DNA of 64,000 nt from an uncultured Actinomycetes bacterium (lineage in GTDB: Bacteria > Actinomycetota > Actinomycetes > Mycobacteriales > Nakamurellaceae): NCBI GenBank assembly GCA_937926105.1, contig CALANS010000049.1:1-64000 (forward strand), read 5' to 3'. Within the stretch, counting starts at the first letter, position 1; each line of letters opens with the position of its first letter. Position numbers and translations under genes: made by a program. Shown piece after piece: positions 44,615 to 53,268 of this stretch. The notes under the pieces were generated by a model. That model did not search any database and was not told the origin of the DNA. It saw only the letters and a list, made by a program, of their open reading frames with translations.

Positions 44615-45850
44615 TCACATCGGCACGCGCACCACGGCTCCCGCGCTGACGACGTAGCCGGGATGCGTCAGCACACTGATGTCGTCACGTGGATCGTCAC
44701 TGTACAGCGCCAGGTCCGCGCGAAGGCCCGGCGTGATCAAGCCCGCAGGCTGTCGGCAGATATGCGCCCCGTTGATGGTTGCTGCGATGAGCGCGCCTTG
44801 CGGATCCATGCCGAGCTCGACCAGCCGCACCAGTTCTTCGGTGTAGTCGCCGGTACTGTCGGTGCCTACGGCGATGCGCACGCCGGCCTCCATGGCACGA
44901 CGGACGGTCTGCCGATGGGGTTCCACGACGCCGACCGTCAGCACCTCGGACCGTCCCGGAGTGCCGGCGGCGGCGTTGTACTCCGGTGAGGCGATGCGCT
45001 CCATATTGGTCAGCGTGGGAACGTAGCCGACCCCATTGCGGGCCATCAGTTCCAGCGTCTCGTCGCTGATCTGCACACCGTGCTCGACGCTGTCGATCCC
45101 GAGCCGAACAACCCGCTCCACGGCTTCCGCACCAAACACGTGGGAGCAGGTCGGAAGACCGACGCGATGCGCCTCATCAATCACCGCGGCCAGTTCCTCG
45201 TCCGTGAATTGCTCGACGGTGAAGTCCTCCGCAGGGTAGTGGGACAGTCCACCGGAGCCCATGATCTTGATGACCTGGGCACCCGCCCGGGCCTGCTCAC
45301 GCACGGCTCGACGACAGTCCCAGGGTCCGTCCGCCTGGCGTCCGAAGGTCCAGACATGGCCCCCAGTCATGACGACGGGGCGGCCCGCAGCAACGATGGT
45401 GGGGCCCGCAACCGTGCCGTGTCCCAGCAGCCCCGCCAGGACGGTGTTCAACCCTCCCGCCGCGCCCAGGTCCCTGATTGTCGTGATTCCTTGCCCCAGT
45501 TGGCCCTGCGCGGTGGCCAACATGGTGAACATGGTCTCGTGTTCGGTGCGACTGTCCAGCCAACGCCGCATACCCGCGAGCCCCAGCCCCGGCAGCGGCT
45601 CTCGCAGCTCGTGGGAGTACAGGTGGTCGTGCGCGTTGACCAGGCCGGGGACCGCGAACCTGCCGTCCGCATCGATCACCAGGTCTACCTTCTCGCCGGA
45701 CACCGCAGCCGCAGGCCCGATCTCGCGAATCGTGCTACCAGAAACCCTGATCCGACTGAGACCGTCAGCAGAGTGCGGGTGATGCGGATCGACGATTCGA
45801 GCACCCGTGATCACCAGGTCTTGCGGGCGATGGGCGAGTACAGCAGGCAT
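44615..45850 (-). CDS. Metal-dependent amidohydrolase
   Basis: A 411-residue amidohydrolase-superfamily enzyme: metal ligands in VNAHDHLYSH, bridging lysine in VIKIMGSGGLSHYP, histidines in CSHVFGAEA and VEHGVQ, and catalytic Asp in GTDSTGDY. Compared with the paralogues at 24883 and 55335 the second histidine loop differs, suggesting a different substrate. The ATG at 45850 is used; extending upstream would enter sequence without similarity. Last gene of the second SsuABC-type importer operon, 44 bases after the permease gene, so its substrate is likely the imported amide. Confidence 0.83.
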   Translation of the reverse strand: MPAVLAHRPQDLVITGARIVDPHHPHSADGLSRIRVSGSTIREIGPAAAVSGEKVDLVIDADGRFAVPGLVNAHDHLYSHELREPLPGLGLAGMRRWLDSRTEHETMFTMLATAQGQLGQGITTIRDLGAAGGLNTVLAGLLGHGTVAGPTIVAAGRPVVMTGGHVWTFGRQADGPWDCRRAVREQARAGAQVIKIMGSGGLSHYPAEDFTVEQFTDEELAAVIDEAHRVGLPTCSHVFGAEAVERVVRLGIDSVEHGVQISDETLELMARNGVGYVPTLTNMERIASPEYNAAAGTPGRSEVLTVGVVEPHRQTVRRAMEAGVRIAVGTDSTGDYTEELVRLVELGMDPQGALIAATINGAHICRQPAGLITPGLRADLALYSDDPRDDISVLTHPGYVVSAGAVVRVPM

Positions 45851-45894
45851 GGCATCAACCTGTTCTACGAGGACTCCGAGGAATGGGGGGCTGG

Positions 45895-46776
45895 TCAGGA
45901 AGTCGAGCGCTTCCAACGCAACAGCCAAGATTCGAGTGCAACGACCAGGCCGAGCATCACCAGCGACAACGCCACCATGAGAGCAATGGCCGCGAAGACG
46001 CCCTGGACGTAGAACTGGTTAGATGAGCGGACCAACAGGTAGCCAAGACCCTGGTTAGAGGACACGATTTCTGCGGTGACGGCCGCCACCAGCGCGTACG
46101 GGACGGACACCCGCAGCCCGGTGAGCATCCAGGTCATCGCGGACGGGATGCTCACCTTCGCAAGCAGGTGCCAGCGGCCCGCCCCCATCACCCGCAGGAT
46201 GTTCATCAGGTCCTGCGACGCCTCGCGCACCCCACTGAACGTGTTGAAGAAGACGAGAAAGAACACCACCATGACGATGTACACAATCTTGGAGGACAGT
46301 CCGAGGCCGAACCACAACACGAATAGCGGCACGAGCGCGAGCCGAGGCACGCTATACGCCGCGGATACGAATGGCGACAGCACCTTGCCCAGGAACTGAT
46401 TGGACCCCAACGCCAACCCCAGGAAGAGGCCAATCGCGGCACCGAGAACGAAGCCGATCACCGTTTCCTCTGACGTCACCAGAATGTGCCGATAGACGCT
46501 ACCGTCGGCGAACCAGGTCCGCAGGGTGGTGAGGACGGCACTAGGTCGGCTCACGTAGAACGAGTCGATCAGGGCAAACCGATCCTTGCCAGGCGTGCCG
46601 GAAAACAACTGCCAGCATGCAACGAACAGCACTGCGACACCTACCTGACACAGCAGGATGGTAATGCGGTGCCGGCGGTGTCGCTTCTTCCTGGTAACGG
46701 AAATCCGCTGTACCACCTGGTCCAAGGTGGCACCATGGCCGTTGTCAGCACGGTCCACGCTCATAGTCTCAGTCAT
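45895..46776 (-). CDS. ABC importer permease, SsuC/TauC-like (second system)
   Basis: A 293-residue permease with six hydrophobic segments, SAAYSVPRLALVPLFVLWFGLGLSSKI and the EAA-type motif RVMGAGRWHLLAKVSIPSAMTWMLTGLRVSV. The start ATG 46776 is supported by GAGG eight bases upstream; the polar N-terminal 35 residues are cytosolic. Downstream of its ATPase and upstream of the amidohydrolase in one operon. Confidence 0.87.
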   Translation of the reverse strand: MTETMSVDRADNGHGATLDQVVQRISVTRKKRHRRHRITILLCQVGVAVLFVACWQLFSGTPGKDRFALIDSFYVSRPSAVLTTLRTWFADGSVYRHILVTSEETVIGFVLGAAIGLFLGLALGSNQFLGKVLSPFVSAAYSVPRLALVPLFVLWFGLGLSSKIVYIVMVVFFLVFFNTFSGVREASQDLMNILRVMGAGRWHLLAKVSIPSAMTWMLTGLRVSVPYALVAAVTAEIVSSNQGLGYLLVRSSNQFYVQGVFAAIALMVALSLVMLGLVVALESWLLRWKRSTS

Positions 46777-46790
46777 CGGGATCGCCTCGT

Positions 46791-47615
46791 TCAGCCGGAT
46801 AGGTCGTGCCACAGCGCGGTCCACAGCTCGGAGTAGCGCGGGTCCTGCCTGAGGTCGCGGATGTTGCGTGGGTGGGGGAAGGGCACCGAGTAGACGGCCC
46901 TGACATGGCTGGCCGGCCCGGGCGCAAAGACCACGATGCGATCGGCAATGGTGATCGCTTCATCGAGATCGTGGGTGACGAACACGATCGTCACCGCTGT
47001 GCGCTCCTTGATTCTGAGCATCTCGCCCTGCAGACTGACCCGCCGCTGCGCATCCAGCGCCGCAAACGGCTCATCCATCAGCAGAGTCTCGGGCTCCAGC
47101 ACCAGGGTTCGCGCCAGTGATGCGCGTGACCGCATCCCGCCAGATAGCTGACCCGGATACCGACGAGCCGCATCGGTCAGGCCGACCAGGTCCAGCGTCT
47201 GCATCGCCCTGCTGCGCCGTTGCCGCTTTGGCACACCGGCAATCTCCAGTCCGATCTCGACATTCCGGATGACGGTCCGCCATGGCAACAGATTGTCCTG
47301 TTGGGTGATGTAGCCGACTCGGTCGTTGACCGACTCCAGTACATGTCCGTCATAGCGCACCGTGCCATAGGACGGGGTCAGTAGGCCAGCGGCGACATTC
47401 AGGAACGTTGATTTGCCACACCCGCTGGGGCCGATCAAACACACCGTCTCGCCACGGTTGACGGCGAGATCGACCCCTCGGATTGCTAGGTTGGTGCTGC
47501 CCGACTCAGAGGGGAAGGCCACCGCGAGGTCTTCGGCGACAATGATCGGCGCGCCTTGCGGAGCACCCGAAGCCGGGTCCACGGCGACCGCGGGCCCACC
47601 GGGCGCGGCCGTCAT
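46791..47615 (-). CDS. ABC importer ATPase, SsuB/TauB-like (second system)
   Basis: A 274-residue ATPase with Walker A GPSGCGKST (62-70), QQDNLLPWRTVIRNVEIG, Walker B LLMDEPFAALD and a slightly unusual signature LSGGMRSR where LSGGMRQR is common. It overlaps the GntR gene by four bases (ATGA). The order in this operon is binding protein, GntR, ATPase, permease, amidohydrolase, unlike the first NMT1-type system, so the two systems are not a recent duplication. Confidence 0.88.
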   Translation of the reverse strand: MTAAPGGPAVAVDPASGAPQGAPIIVAEDLAVAFPSESGSTNLAIRGVDLAVNRGETVCLIGPSGCGKSTFLNVAAGLLTPSYGTVRYDGHVLESVNDRVGYITQQDNLLPWRTVIRNVEIGLEIAGVPKRQRRSRAMQTLDLVGLTDAARRYPGQLSGGMRSRASLARTLVLEPETLLMDEPFAALDAQRRVSLQGEMLRIKERTAVTIVFVTHDLDEAITIADRIVVFAPGPASHVRAVYSVPFPHPRNIRDLRQDPRYSELWTALWHDLSG

Positions 47616-48319
47616 GACAGTCCAGTGGCGGGCACCGGAGCCGCACTCGCGGAAGCCGCGCGGATCGTTCCCAGGATCGAACTGGTGGCGACCTCGGCCG
47701 AGGCGGCGATCGCCTCCCTGGTCAGCGCCTCCGCTGCCGCCGCGTCACCGTCCTCGACGGACTGCAGCAGCTTGGCGTCCAAATCACCAAAATGCATTTG
47801 CCTGCCCAACTGCGGCATCGAATTCAAGAATCTGTCCATCGATTCGTGCAGCGTGCGGATCAGAACCCACAACTGGCGCATCCCCGAGGCCTTTGCCAGG
47901 AACACGTGGAATTGCGAGTGCGCTCGAATTTGGTCCACGGCCAGGTCCCTCTTACCATCGCCGTGCACGGAGTTCCACAGCCGGCGGAGTTCAACGAGAT
48001 CATCCGGCTTGCGGTTGGTCGCGGCCAGGGAGGCAGCGAACGGCTCCAACAGCCCACGCAGGGTATAGACGGCCTGCAACTCCTGTACGTTGACCGGCGC
48101 GATATGGATGCCTCGCCGCGGCAGCACCGTCACCAGCCCCTCCGATTGCAGCAACGTCAGCGAGAACCGCACCGGCGTCTTGCTCACGCCGTATCGGCCG
48201 GCCAGTTCCGCCTCGGTGTGGAAGCTGCCGGGCGGCAGCGAACAGGAGATGATGTCTTCCTTCATTCGTCGGTACGCGTCCGACGCGAGCGATTCCGCAG
48301 TCATCTGTGCAACTTTCAC
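47612..48319 (-). CDS. GntR-family regulator, FCD subfamily (second)
   Basis: A 235-residue protein. The winged helix includes FHTEAELAGRYGVSKTPVRFSLTLLQSEGLV (about 33-63) and is followed by an FCD effector domain with helices carrying histidines (HSQFHVFLAKASG). It lies inside the importer operon, 72 bases after the binding-protein gene, and probably controls it through the TGAAATTTCA/TTTCAGTGAA sites at 49518-49545. GTG start; an ATG 15 bases later is possible. Confidence 0.84.
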   Translation of the reverse strand: MKVAQMTAESLASDAYRRMKEDIISCSLPPGSFHTEAELAGRYGVSKTPVRFSLTLLQSEGLVTVLPRRGIHIAPVNVQELQAVYTLRGLLEPFAASLAATNRKPDDLVELRRLWNSVHGDGKRDLAVDQIRAHSQFHVFLAKASGMRQLWVLIRTLHESMDRFLNSMPQLGRQMHFGDLDAKLLQSVEDGDAAAAEALTREAIAASAEVATSSILGTIRAASASAAPVPATGLS

Positions 48320-48391
48320 TGTATCGAGCTCGCCCTCCGAGATGAGTCTCGGCGACGACGGTGGACAAGACGCTACGACAGACCGGCCGCC

Positions 48392-49492
48392 TCAGCCATT
48401 TCCCGGCTTCGGCAGATAGCTCAGGTCGAAAATCTTGTCGAATGACAGCCCACTCAGGTCTGTCTTGGTTTGCTGGGACGTCAACTGCACCATGCGGGAA
48501 ACGTTGGAGGGAACCGGGGACATCCCATCTGCGTACACCGGCGCCATGCTGTCGAATGCGAGGTCGAAGGTCTTCTGGTCCAGATCGGCGAACCACTTGT
48601 CCTTCACCGCTTTCGCCGCTGCAGCCTTGTCGTCCTTCAATGCATGGAATGCCTTGTCGGTGGCCCGCAGGAACGCTTCGACGGTGTCCTTGTGCGCTGC
48701 CAGGTAGTCGGGCGACGCGATGATCAGGATCGTGTAGATGCCTGTCATCGTCGGATCTTCGTAGAAGGCCAACCAACGCTGCCCGAATCCGTCTGCCTGC
48801 GCCACCGAGGTCACCGGCGGCGAGAACACGTAACCGTCCGCGTGACCCTCACGGGTCGTCGTCACATTGGCCTGCGAGTCCGAGATCGCGATCAGCTTGA
48901 GGTCGGTGTCGGGGTCCAGCCCTACGCCCGCGAGCATGGCTCGGAACGTCAAGTTCGAGGTCGAGCCTTCTGCCGGCAGCGTGATGGTCAGCCCTTTCAA
49001 CGCCTTGAGCCGGTCAGTGATGCTCGACTGCGGGGTCACGCCCTTGTCGGCCAAGGCCTTGATGGCCTCGTTGCTGAGCGCCAGGTCATTGGGCGAATTC
49101 GGCGTCATCACCCCGACCGCCTTGACCGGCCTCCCAGCCTGCATCGCGTTCAGCACCTGCGGCGTCGAGGCGCTGGCGATGTCGGCCTGCCCGTCCAGCA
49201 CGGCCTGAGTGGTCTGCGCAGAGTTGGGTAGCACCTCGACGTCCAAGCCCTCCTGCTCGTAGTAGCCCATCGCGAGAGCCACCTCAGCCGTCAGGTAGGC
49301 CATCGAACTCGAGGGCTGCACGTAACGAACCTTCGTCAGACTGCCTGAGTCGGGCGCGCCCGACGTGACTGAACCGGACGCACCGGCCTTGCTCGCGTCG
49401 GTCGCAGACCCGGCGGAGCCTCCGCTTCCCGAGCAGGCAGCCGTCGCCAGAGCCAGTGCCACTATCACCGTGAGCCACCGCACTACCTTCAT
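48392..49492 (-). CDS. Substrate-binding lipoprotein, NMT1/SsuA-like (second system)
   Basis: A 366-residue lipoprotein with signal peptide MKVVRWLTVIVALALATAAC; the lipobox TAAC (Cys20) is slightly atypical at -3. A Ser/Gly-rich tether leads to the NMT1-like core: SSSMAYLTAEVALAMGYYEQEGLDVEV, ADIASASTPQVLNAM and GHADGYVFSPPVT. ATG 49492 follows GAGGAG by five bases. The ligand is unknown; the operon's amidohydrolase suggests an amide or cyclic amide. Confidence 0.87.
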   Translation of the reverse strand: MKVVRWLTVIVALALATAACSGSGGSAGSATDASKAGASGSVTSGAPDSGSLTKVRYVQPSSSMAYLTAEVALAMGYYEQEGLDVEVLPNSAQTTQAVLDGQADIASASTPQVLNAMQAGRPVKAVGVMTPNSPNDLALSNEAIKALADKGVTPQSSITDRLKALKGLTITLPAEGSTSNLTFRAMLAGVGLDPDTDLKLIAISDSQANVTTTREGHADGYVFSPPVTSVAQADGFGQRWLAFYEDPTMTGIYTILIIASPDYLAAHKDTVEAFLRATDKAFHALKDDKAAAAKAVKDKWFADLDQKTFDLAFDSMAPVYADGMSPVPSNVSRMVQLTSQQTKTDLSGLSFDKIFDLSYLPKPGNG

Positions 49493-49517
49493 GGGCACTC
49501 CTCAGCTCGTTGAGATG

Positions 49518-49554
49518 TTTCAGTGAAGACTAGAGTGAAATTTCAGTATGTCAA
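49518..49554 (-). promoter_or_regulatory. Promoter of the second NMT1-type operon with two symmetric sites
   Basis: Consensus -35 TTGACA (49554-49549), 16-base spacer, -10 TAGTCT (49532-49527). The palindrome TGAAATTTCA (49536-49545) sits inside the spacer and TTTCAGTGAA (49518-49527) overlaps the predicted start of transcription. These are likely sites for the GntR regulator of the operon. Confidence 0.65.
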
Positions 49555-49794
49555 GACTCCAACCCATGGTTCTGATCGCTAGGTTGCGAAGGGCGCACGC
49601 ATCCTGGGCGGAGATCCACTACCAGAATGCATCGAGCCGGCAACGCCGAGCTGTTCTGATCTCAGCTATCGGCGGCACCGCAAGACTGGGCAGTTCGGCA
49701 GGCTGGGTTCCAACTGTCAAAGGCGGCCAGAGACTCCAACCAACCCAGGGCGGTTCAGTTCGGCGAAGAAGGCGCCTTGGCTGAACAGTTTGGC

Positions 49795-50026
49795 GACCTC
49801 TCCGTGATCTGCGCTCCAGCAGGGTGGCCACCGCGGAACGACTCATCGGCCCCACGACCAGGTCACCTTCCCAGTCTCCGATCCGGCTGCGCTCGTTGAC
49901 CACGGCTGGACGGTGGTGGATCCGCTGATGTGGCACGACGTAGCGCGAACGCCGCTCGTCCGGCCCTCGACGATGCTTGCGCAGCGGCCGCCGGGTCCGC
50001 AACCGCTTGGCGAGCCGGCGATTCAA
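49795..50026 (-). pseudogene. IS30-family transposase remnant
   Basis: A frame reading LNRRLAKRLRTRRPLRKH, IHHRPAVVNERSRIGDWEGDLVVG and SAVATLLERRSRR matches the central part of IS30-type transposases, where IGDWEGDL precedes the second catalytic Asp region. The N-terminal HTH and the rest of the DDE domain are missing. It abuts the end of an IS256-type remnant. Confidence 0.7.
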
Positions 50027-50029
50027 CGA

Positions 50030-50270
50030 TCCTGTCAGACCCTTTGTGTAAGAACATATTCCGTGTTGTGTTGAAACCTAGCAAGTCGGTGATCACATAG
50101 GTAACCTGCCGGGGAAAGAGACTTCCAGCGTGTTCAGGGCGATGGCCCAACCCTGTGTTCCGGTGCTCGATTCACCGCCCGTCGACTGCTGATGTTCCTC
50201 AGCCCGAGGTAGATCAACTTCATTGCCGAATCGGCGTCCGGGAAATGCCCGTGATTCTTGGTGTCTGCGC
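50030..50270 (-). pseudogene. IS256/Mutator-family transposase remnant (C-terminal end plus terminal region)
   Basis: Minus-strand pieces HGHFPDADSAMKLIYLGLRNIS and, after a frameshift, GTQGWAIALNTLEVSFPGRL followed by a stop are the C-terminus of a Mutator-family transposase. After the stop (about 50098) a short untranslated stretch leads to ACACAAAGGGTCTGACAGG near 50028-50047, which resembles an IS256-type terminal repeat. Opposite orientation to the remnant at 19640-19970 and non-overlapping with it in protein content. Confidence 0.7.
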
Positions 50271-50664
50271 GACACAATCCTGCGCGGCTAGCTACTTCGC
50301 CCTGAAAAACGGATCCTCAGGTGATCGGAGTCAGGTATCGTGGACGCGGCCGCGGGTGACGAGAGATCCCGGTGCCGTGGCCGTCCGGCAACGGCTGTTA
50401 CGGCAAGGTCGTCGTGATCGCCGCGCTGGTGAATAGCCACCGCGCAACGCCGGGCAGTGCAAGTGTCACGGCTGAGCGTCACAGCAAGCCGGCCCCGTTC
50501 CTGAACCATCCCGTTGGGCCACGTCACCGTCTAGCGAGGGCGCCGCGAGGCGCTAGGATTCGGCCAAGCAGTCAGCGGCAGGCGGCCGTCCATCCGGCAT
50601 TCCGGGCTCCATGGCCGCGAATTCTATGGGACCGCGGTGGCCGACCTCGCCCGGAGGAGCTAGC

Positions 50665-50769
50665 ATGGCCCACGCCGATTCCCGGAGCACCTGCCCAGTA
50701 CCCTCATGCCGGAAGAACCGCCGCCCAGGATCGCCGGCAGGCCCGCACCGCCTCGGTAGGGTTGCGTGA
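50665..50769 (+). CDS. 34-codon ORF, probably a translated leader, coupled to the MFS gene
   Basis: ATG 50665 has an ideal ribosome site GGAGGAG (50653-50659) five bases upstream. The 34 codons include CPVPSC (two Cys, residues 10 and 15) and many basic residues (CRKNRRPG, HRLGR). The stop TGA (50767-50769) overlaps the GTG start of the MFS gene (50766), a GTGA arrangement that implies translational coupling. The MFS start has no good site of its own. No family is recognised. It could be a regulatory leader peptide or simply a coupling cistron. Confidence 0.5.
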   Translation: MAHADSRSTCPVPSCRKNRRPGSPAGPHRLGRVA

Positions 50770-51944
50770 CTACGCGGCAGTCCCTTGCCAGTCTCCTGGG
50801 CCTGATTTTCTCACATTTTGTCGCCTTTAGCATCATCTTGACGATGCTCCCGTTCGCCGCGGACACGGCCGGAATGCCGGCGGCGGGGTTGGGAGTGGTC
50901 CTGGCCATTCTTGGCGGATCGGGCCTGCTCTTGGATCCCATTGCCGGCGCACTGGCGAACCGGATCGGGCGGCCACTGGTGGTTGGCTTGGGTGGCATTG
51001 TGGGCGCCCTAGCCTCCATTGGCCTGGCGCGCGAACTCAACCCGGTCACCGTGACCATCTACGCGCTCTGCGCAGCGATCGCCATGTCATGCATCGTGAA
51101 TCCGGCCCTCAGCGCGTTATCCGAGCATAGGCAGGAGCGACCCGCCCTAGTCCAGGGAAGCAACGCCGCAGTCCAACGGTTGGGTTCTCTCCTGGCGGCG
51201 CTGGCGCTAGCGCTGCTGCTAACCCAGCGAGGTCTGCCGAAGCTTCAGTTGATAGTCGCAGCCGGCTACCTGGTGGTTGCCGCATGTGCGCTCCAGATAT
51301 CGACAGGCACCCGTGGGTCGGCCAGCTCACTGTCCCGGGCCGGCGTACGCGCAGCGTACGCGCGGAGCTATACCCTCGCATTGAGGTCGATCGGAGTCGC
51401 TCGCGCCGCACTCGTCAACTGCGGACTCGCCATCTTCTTCCTGGTGGGGTCGTCCTTCTTTCCGATCCTGGCTCTCGATCGGGGCTATGGTTCGGTCTAT
51501 GTCGGTGTCGCTCTTGGCGCCCGCGACCTACTCGCCGTGGCCGCCGGGCCCACTCTGCCACTATTCAGCCGGCGCTTTGCATTACGGACAATATGGATCT
51601 GGGCCGCATCTCTAGGCTTGATAACCCTCGGCGGAAGTATTGTGACCTCGTCCATGCTGTGGGGAATTGCGCTGTTTTCCGTACATGGCATCGCCATCGG
51701 GTTCGGAATAGCCATAGCCAACATCCATGTGACCCACGCGACCACCGAGCAGGAGCGGGTGTTCGGCTTCGCGGCAGTCGCGATCGCCAGCCGGGCTGTC
51801 AATCTACTGACGCCGCTGCTGCTGGGTGTGGTGCTGGCCTTCGGCTCTGCTCGGTTGGCGATTGCGGTGGGTGCCACCATCGGACTGTCACTCCTGGTGG
51901 GGTACATGATGACGGGGCGCCGACCGCCCGGGAAGGCAACCTAA
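50766..51944 (+). CDS. MFS transporter
   Basis: A 392-residue membrane protein with about 12 hydrophobic segments and the GALANRIGRPLVVGLGG loop between helices 2 and 3 (MFS motif A-like). The GTG start overlaps the stop of a 34-codon ORF carrying a strong ribosome site. It is convergent with a second, unrelated-looking MFS gene. Substrate unknown. One of the few plus-strand genes of the accessory region. Confidence 0.82.
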   Translation: MTTRQSLASLLGLIFSHFVAFSIILTMLPFAADTAGMPAAGLGVVLAILGGSGLLLDPIAGALANRIGRPLVVGLGGIVGALASIGLARELNPVTVTIYALCAAIAMSCIVNPALSALSEHRQERPALVQGSNAAVQRLGSLLAALALALLLTQRGLPKLQLIVAAGYLVVAACALQISTGTRGSASSLSRAGVRAAYARSYTLALRSIGVARAALVNCGLAIFFLVGSSFFPILALDRGYGSVYVGVALGARDLLAVAAGPTLPLFSRRFALRTIWIWAASLGLITLGGSIVTSSMLWGIALFSVHGIAIGFGIAIANIHVTHATTEQERVFGFAAVAIASRAVNLLTPLLLGVVLAFGSARLAIAVGATIGLSLLVGYMMTGRRPPGKAT

Positions 51945-51951
51945 CGATCAC

Positions 51952-51998
51952 GATAGGGGTGGATCGACCGCGGTGCGCAAGCACACAAGACCCCTATC
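51952..51998. terminator. Extended hairpin between convergent MFS genes
   Basis: GATAGGGGT (51952-51960) pairs with ACCCCTATC (51990-51998); the loop holds a second small stem GTGC-GCAA-GCAC with a GCAA tetraloop. Candidate bidirectional terminator. Confidence 0.5.
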
Positions 51999-53196
51999 CC
52001 GCTGGCGCCACATGATTCGCCCGTCGCCCAGCCGCCGGTATCAGGGTGACCACCCTGATACCGGCGAGAACGGCACACACAACCCATACCGCGTCGAAGC
52101 CGGACCCGTGTGACAACACGATTCCGAAAAGCACCCCTGCCAGCGTCGCACCGCCCTGCGCAACAGCGGCCATCAACGCAACCACCCGTGAAACAATCTG
52201 TCGCTTGAAGCATTCGCCAGCCAAGAGTATGAACGGCGCTGTGGTTGCCGCCAGGCTGATGCCGATCAAGGCAGACAGTAGCAGCACCAGAGCCGGCAGG
52301 TGCAGCACGCCCAGCAACGCATAACACACGACGGCCATCAGTGAACCACCCATGACTACTCGAAATCTGCCATCATGCAAATCAGCCAGCCGACCAACCG
52401 CCGGCGCCGCCACCATCAGCGCCAGGCTGGGGATCGCAGCCAACGAACCGGCTGAGACCGTCGAGTACCCGAATGCATCCGTCAGATACGTCGGCAACCA
52501 CACCAGGAGCCCATAGGTTGCCAGCATTCCGACAAAACTCACCGCCAGCAACTGCCAGAATGCCCGACCACGACCAAACCCGGCACCATCTGAATCTGAA
52601 ACCGAGGTTGGCGCATGATCGACAGCGGCATCAAACCGCAGAGCCACCACGACGTATGTCAATCCACACAGTATCGGCAATGTCATCAAGCCACCAGTCA
52701 TGCCCAACAACGAGCAAGCGACTGGAAGCGCCGTCAGCGCCGCAATTGATCCGATGCCGGCGCCGGACTGCATCAGACCCATGACCCGGCCGCGCCTGGA
52801 TGGCTCAAACCCGGTGATAGCAACGGATAACGACGGTGTGTACAAGGCAGCGCCAATCGCTCCCAACAGGAATCTGAGTATGAGCGCCACCGGATAGCTT
52901 TCGGCAAGGGCAAAGGCAAGGGACAACGCCGCACTGGCCGCCAGGCCAGCGAGCAGCAGTACTCGAGGATTCAGCTGTGTATGCGCGAGCCCAGCCACCA
53001 TCTGCAGAACGGCATATCCGAGCACGTAGGCGGCGAATAGTGCCCCGACCCCGGCGTAATCAGTACCGAGACGATCCTGCAACGGCACAAATATTGGGAC
53101 CACCGCAGTGCGCTGCATGTTGTGCAGCACCAACATCATGAACAGTAGGAAGACGGTCAGGCGACCTGGGCCAACTCCCGTCGCCCGCAAGGCCAC
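51994..53196 (-). CDS. MFS transporter
   Basis: An up to 400-residue MFS protein with 12 hydrophobic segments, GLAHTQLNPRVLLLAGL in place of motif A and PSRRGRVMGLMQSGAGIGS at the helix 4-5 region, resembling anion/organic-acid symporters. The GTG at 53196 directly abuts AGGAG, too close to serve; a TTG at 53190 lies about five bases after AGGAGG and is the better start. It follows the M20 hydrolase gene by 72 bases on the same strand and may be the last gene of the module E operon. Confidence 0.82.
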   Translation of the reverse strand: MALRATGVGPGRLTVFLLFMMLVLHNMQRTAVVPIFVPLQDRLGTDYAGVGALFAAYVLGYAVLQMVAGLAHTQLNPRVLLLAGLAASAALSLAFALAESYPVALILRFLLGAIGAALYTPSLSVAITGFEPSRRGRVMGLMQSGAGIGSIAALTALPVACSLLGMTGGLMTLPILCGLTYVVVALRFDAAVDHAPTSVSDSDGAGFGRGRAFWQLLAVSFVGMLATYGLLVWLPTYLTDAFGYSTVSAGSLAAIPSLALMVAAPAVGRLADLHDGRFRVVMGGSLMAVVCYALLGVLHLPALVLLLSALIGISLAATTAPFILLAGECFKRQIVSRVVALMAAVAQGGATLAGVLFGIVLSHGSGFDAVWVVCAVLAGIRVVTLIPAAGRRANHVAPAG

Positions 53197-53268
53197 CTCC
53201 TAGAATTCCCCGTATGACCAGCCGGCAGCCGGAGCCAAGGCCCAAGCGGATTCGCCCGCAAACCTTAC

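Larger units (their letters stand above)
49555..50664. other. Gap with transposase debris between modules D and E
   Basis: About 1.1 kb with two transposase fragments (listed at 49795-50026 and 50093-50270). The stretch 50276-50650 shows no supportable gene; it contains a short CTAGCG/CGCTAG dyad at 50531-50556 of unknown meaning. Confidence 0.55.

Noticed and set aside
44240..44989. Open frames in the region before the amidohydrolase gene
   Set aside because: No coding character or recognisable motif, and they overlap the antisense of the amidohydrolase.
50531..50556. CTAGCG ... CGCTAG dyad resembling the half-sites near tetR
   Set aside because: It lies in a decayed intergenic stretch with no promoter next to it; the shared CTAG core is short and may be chance.
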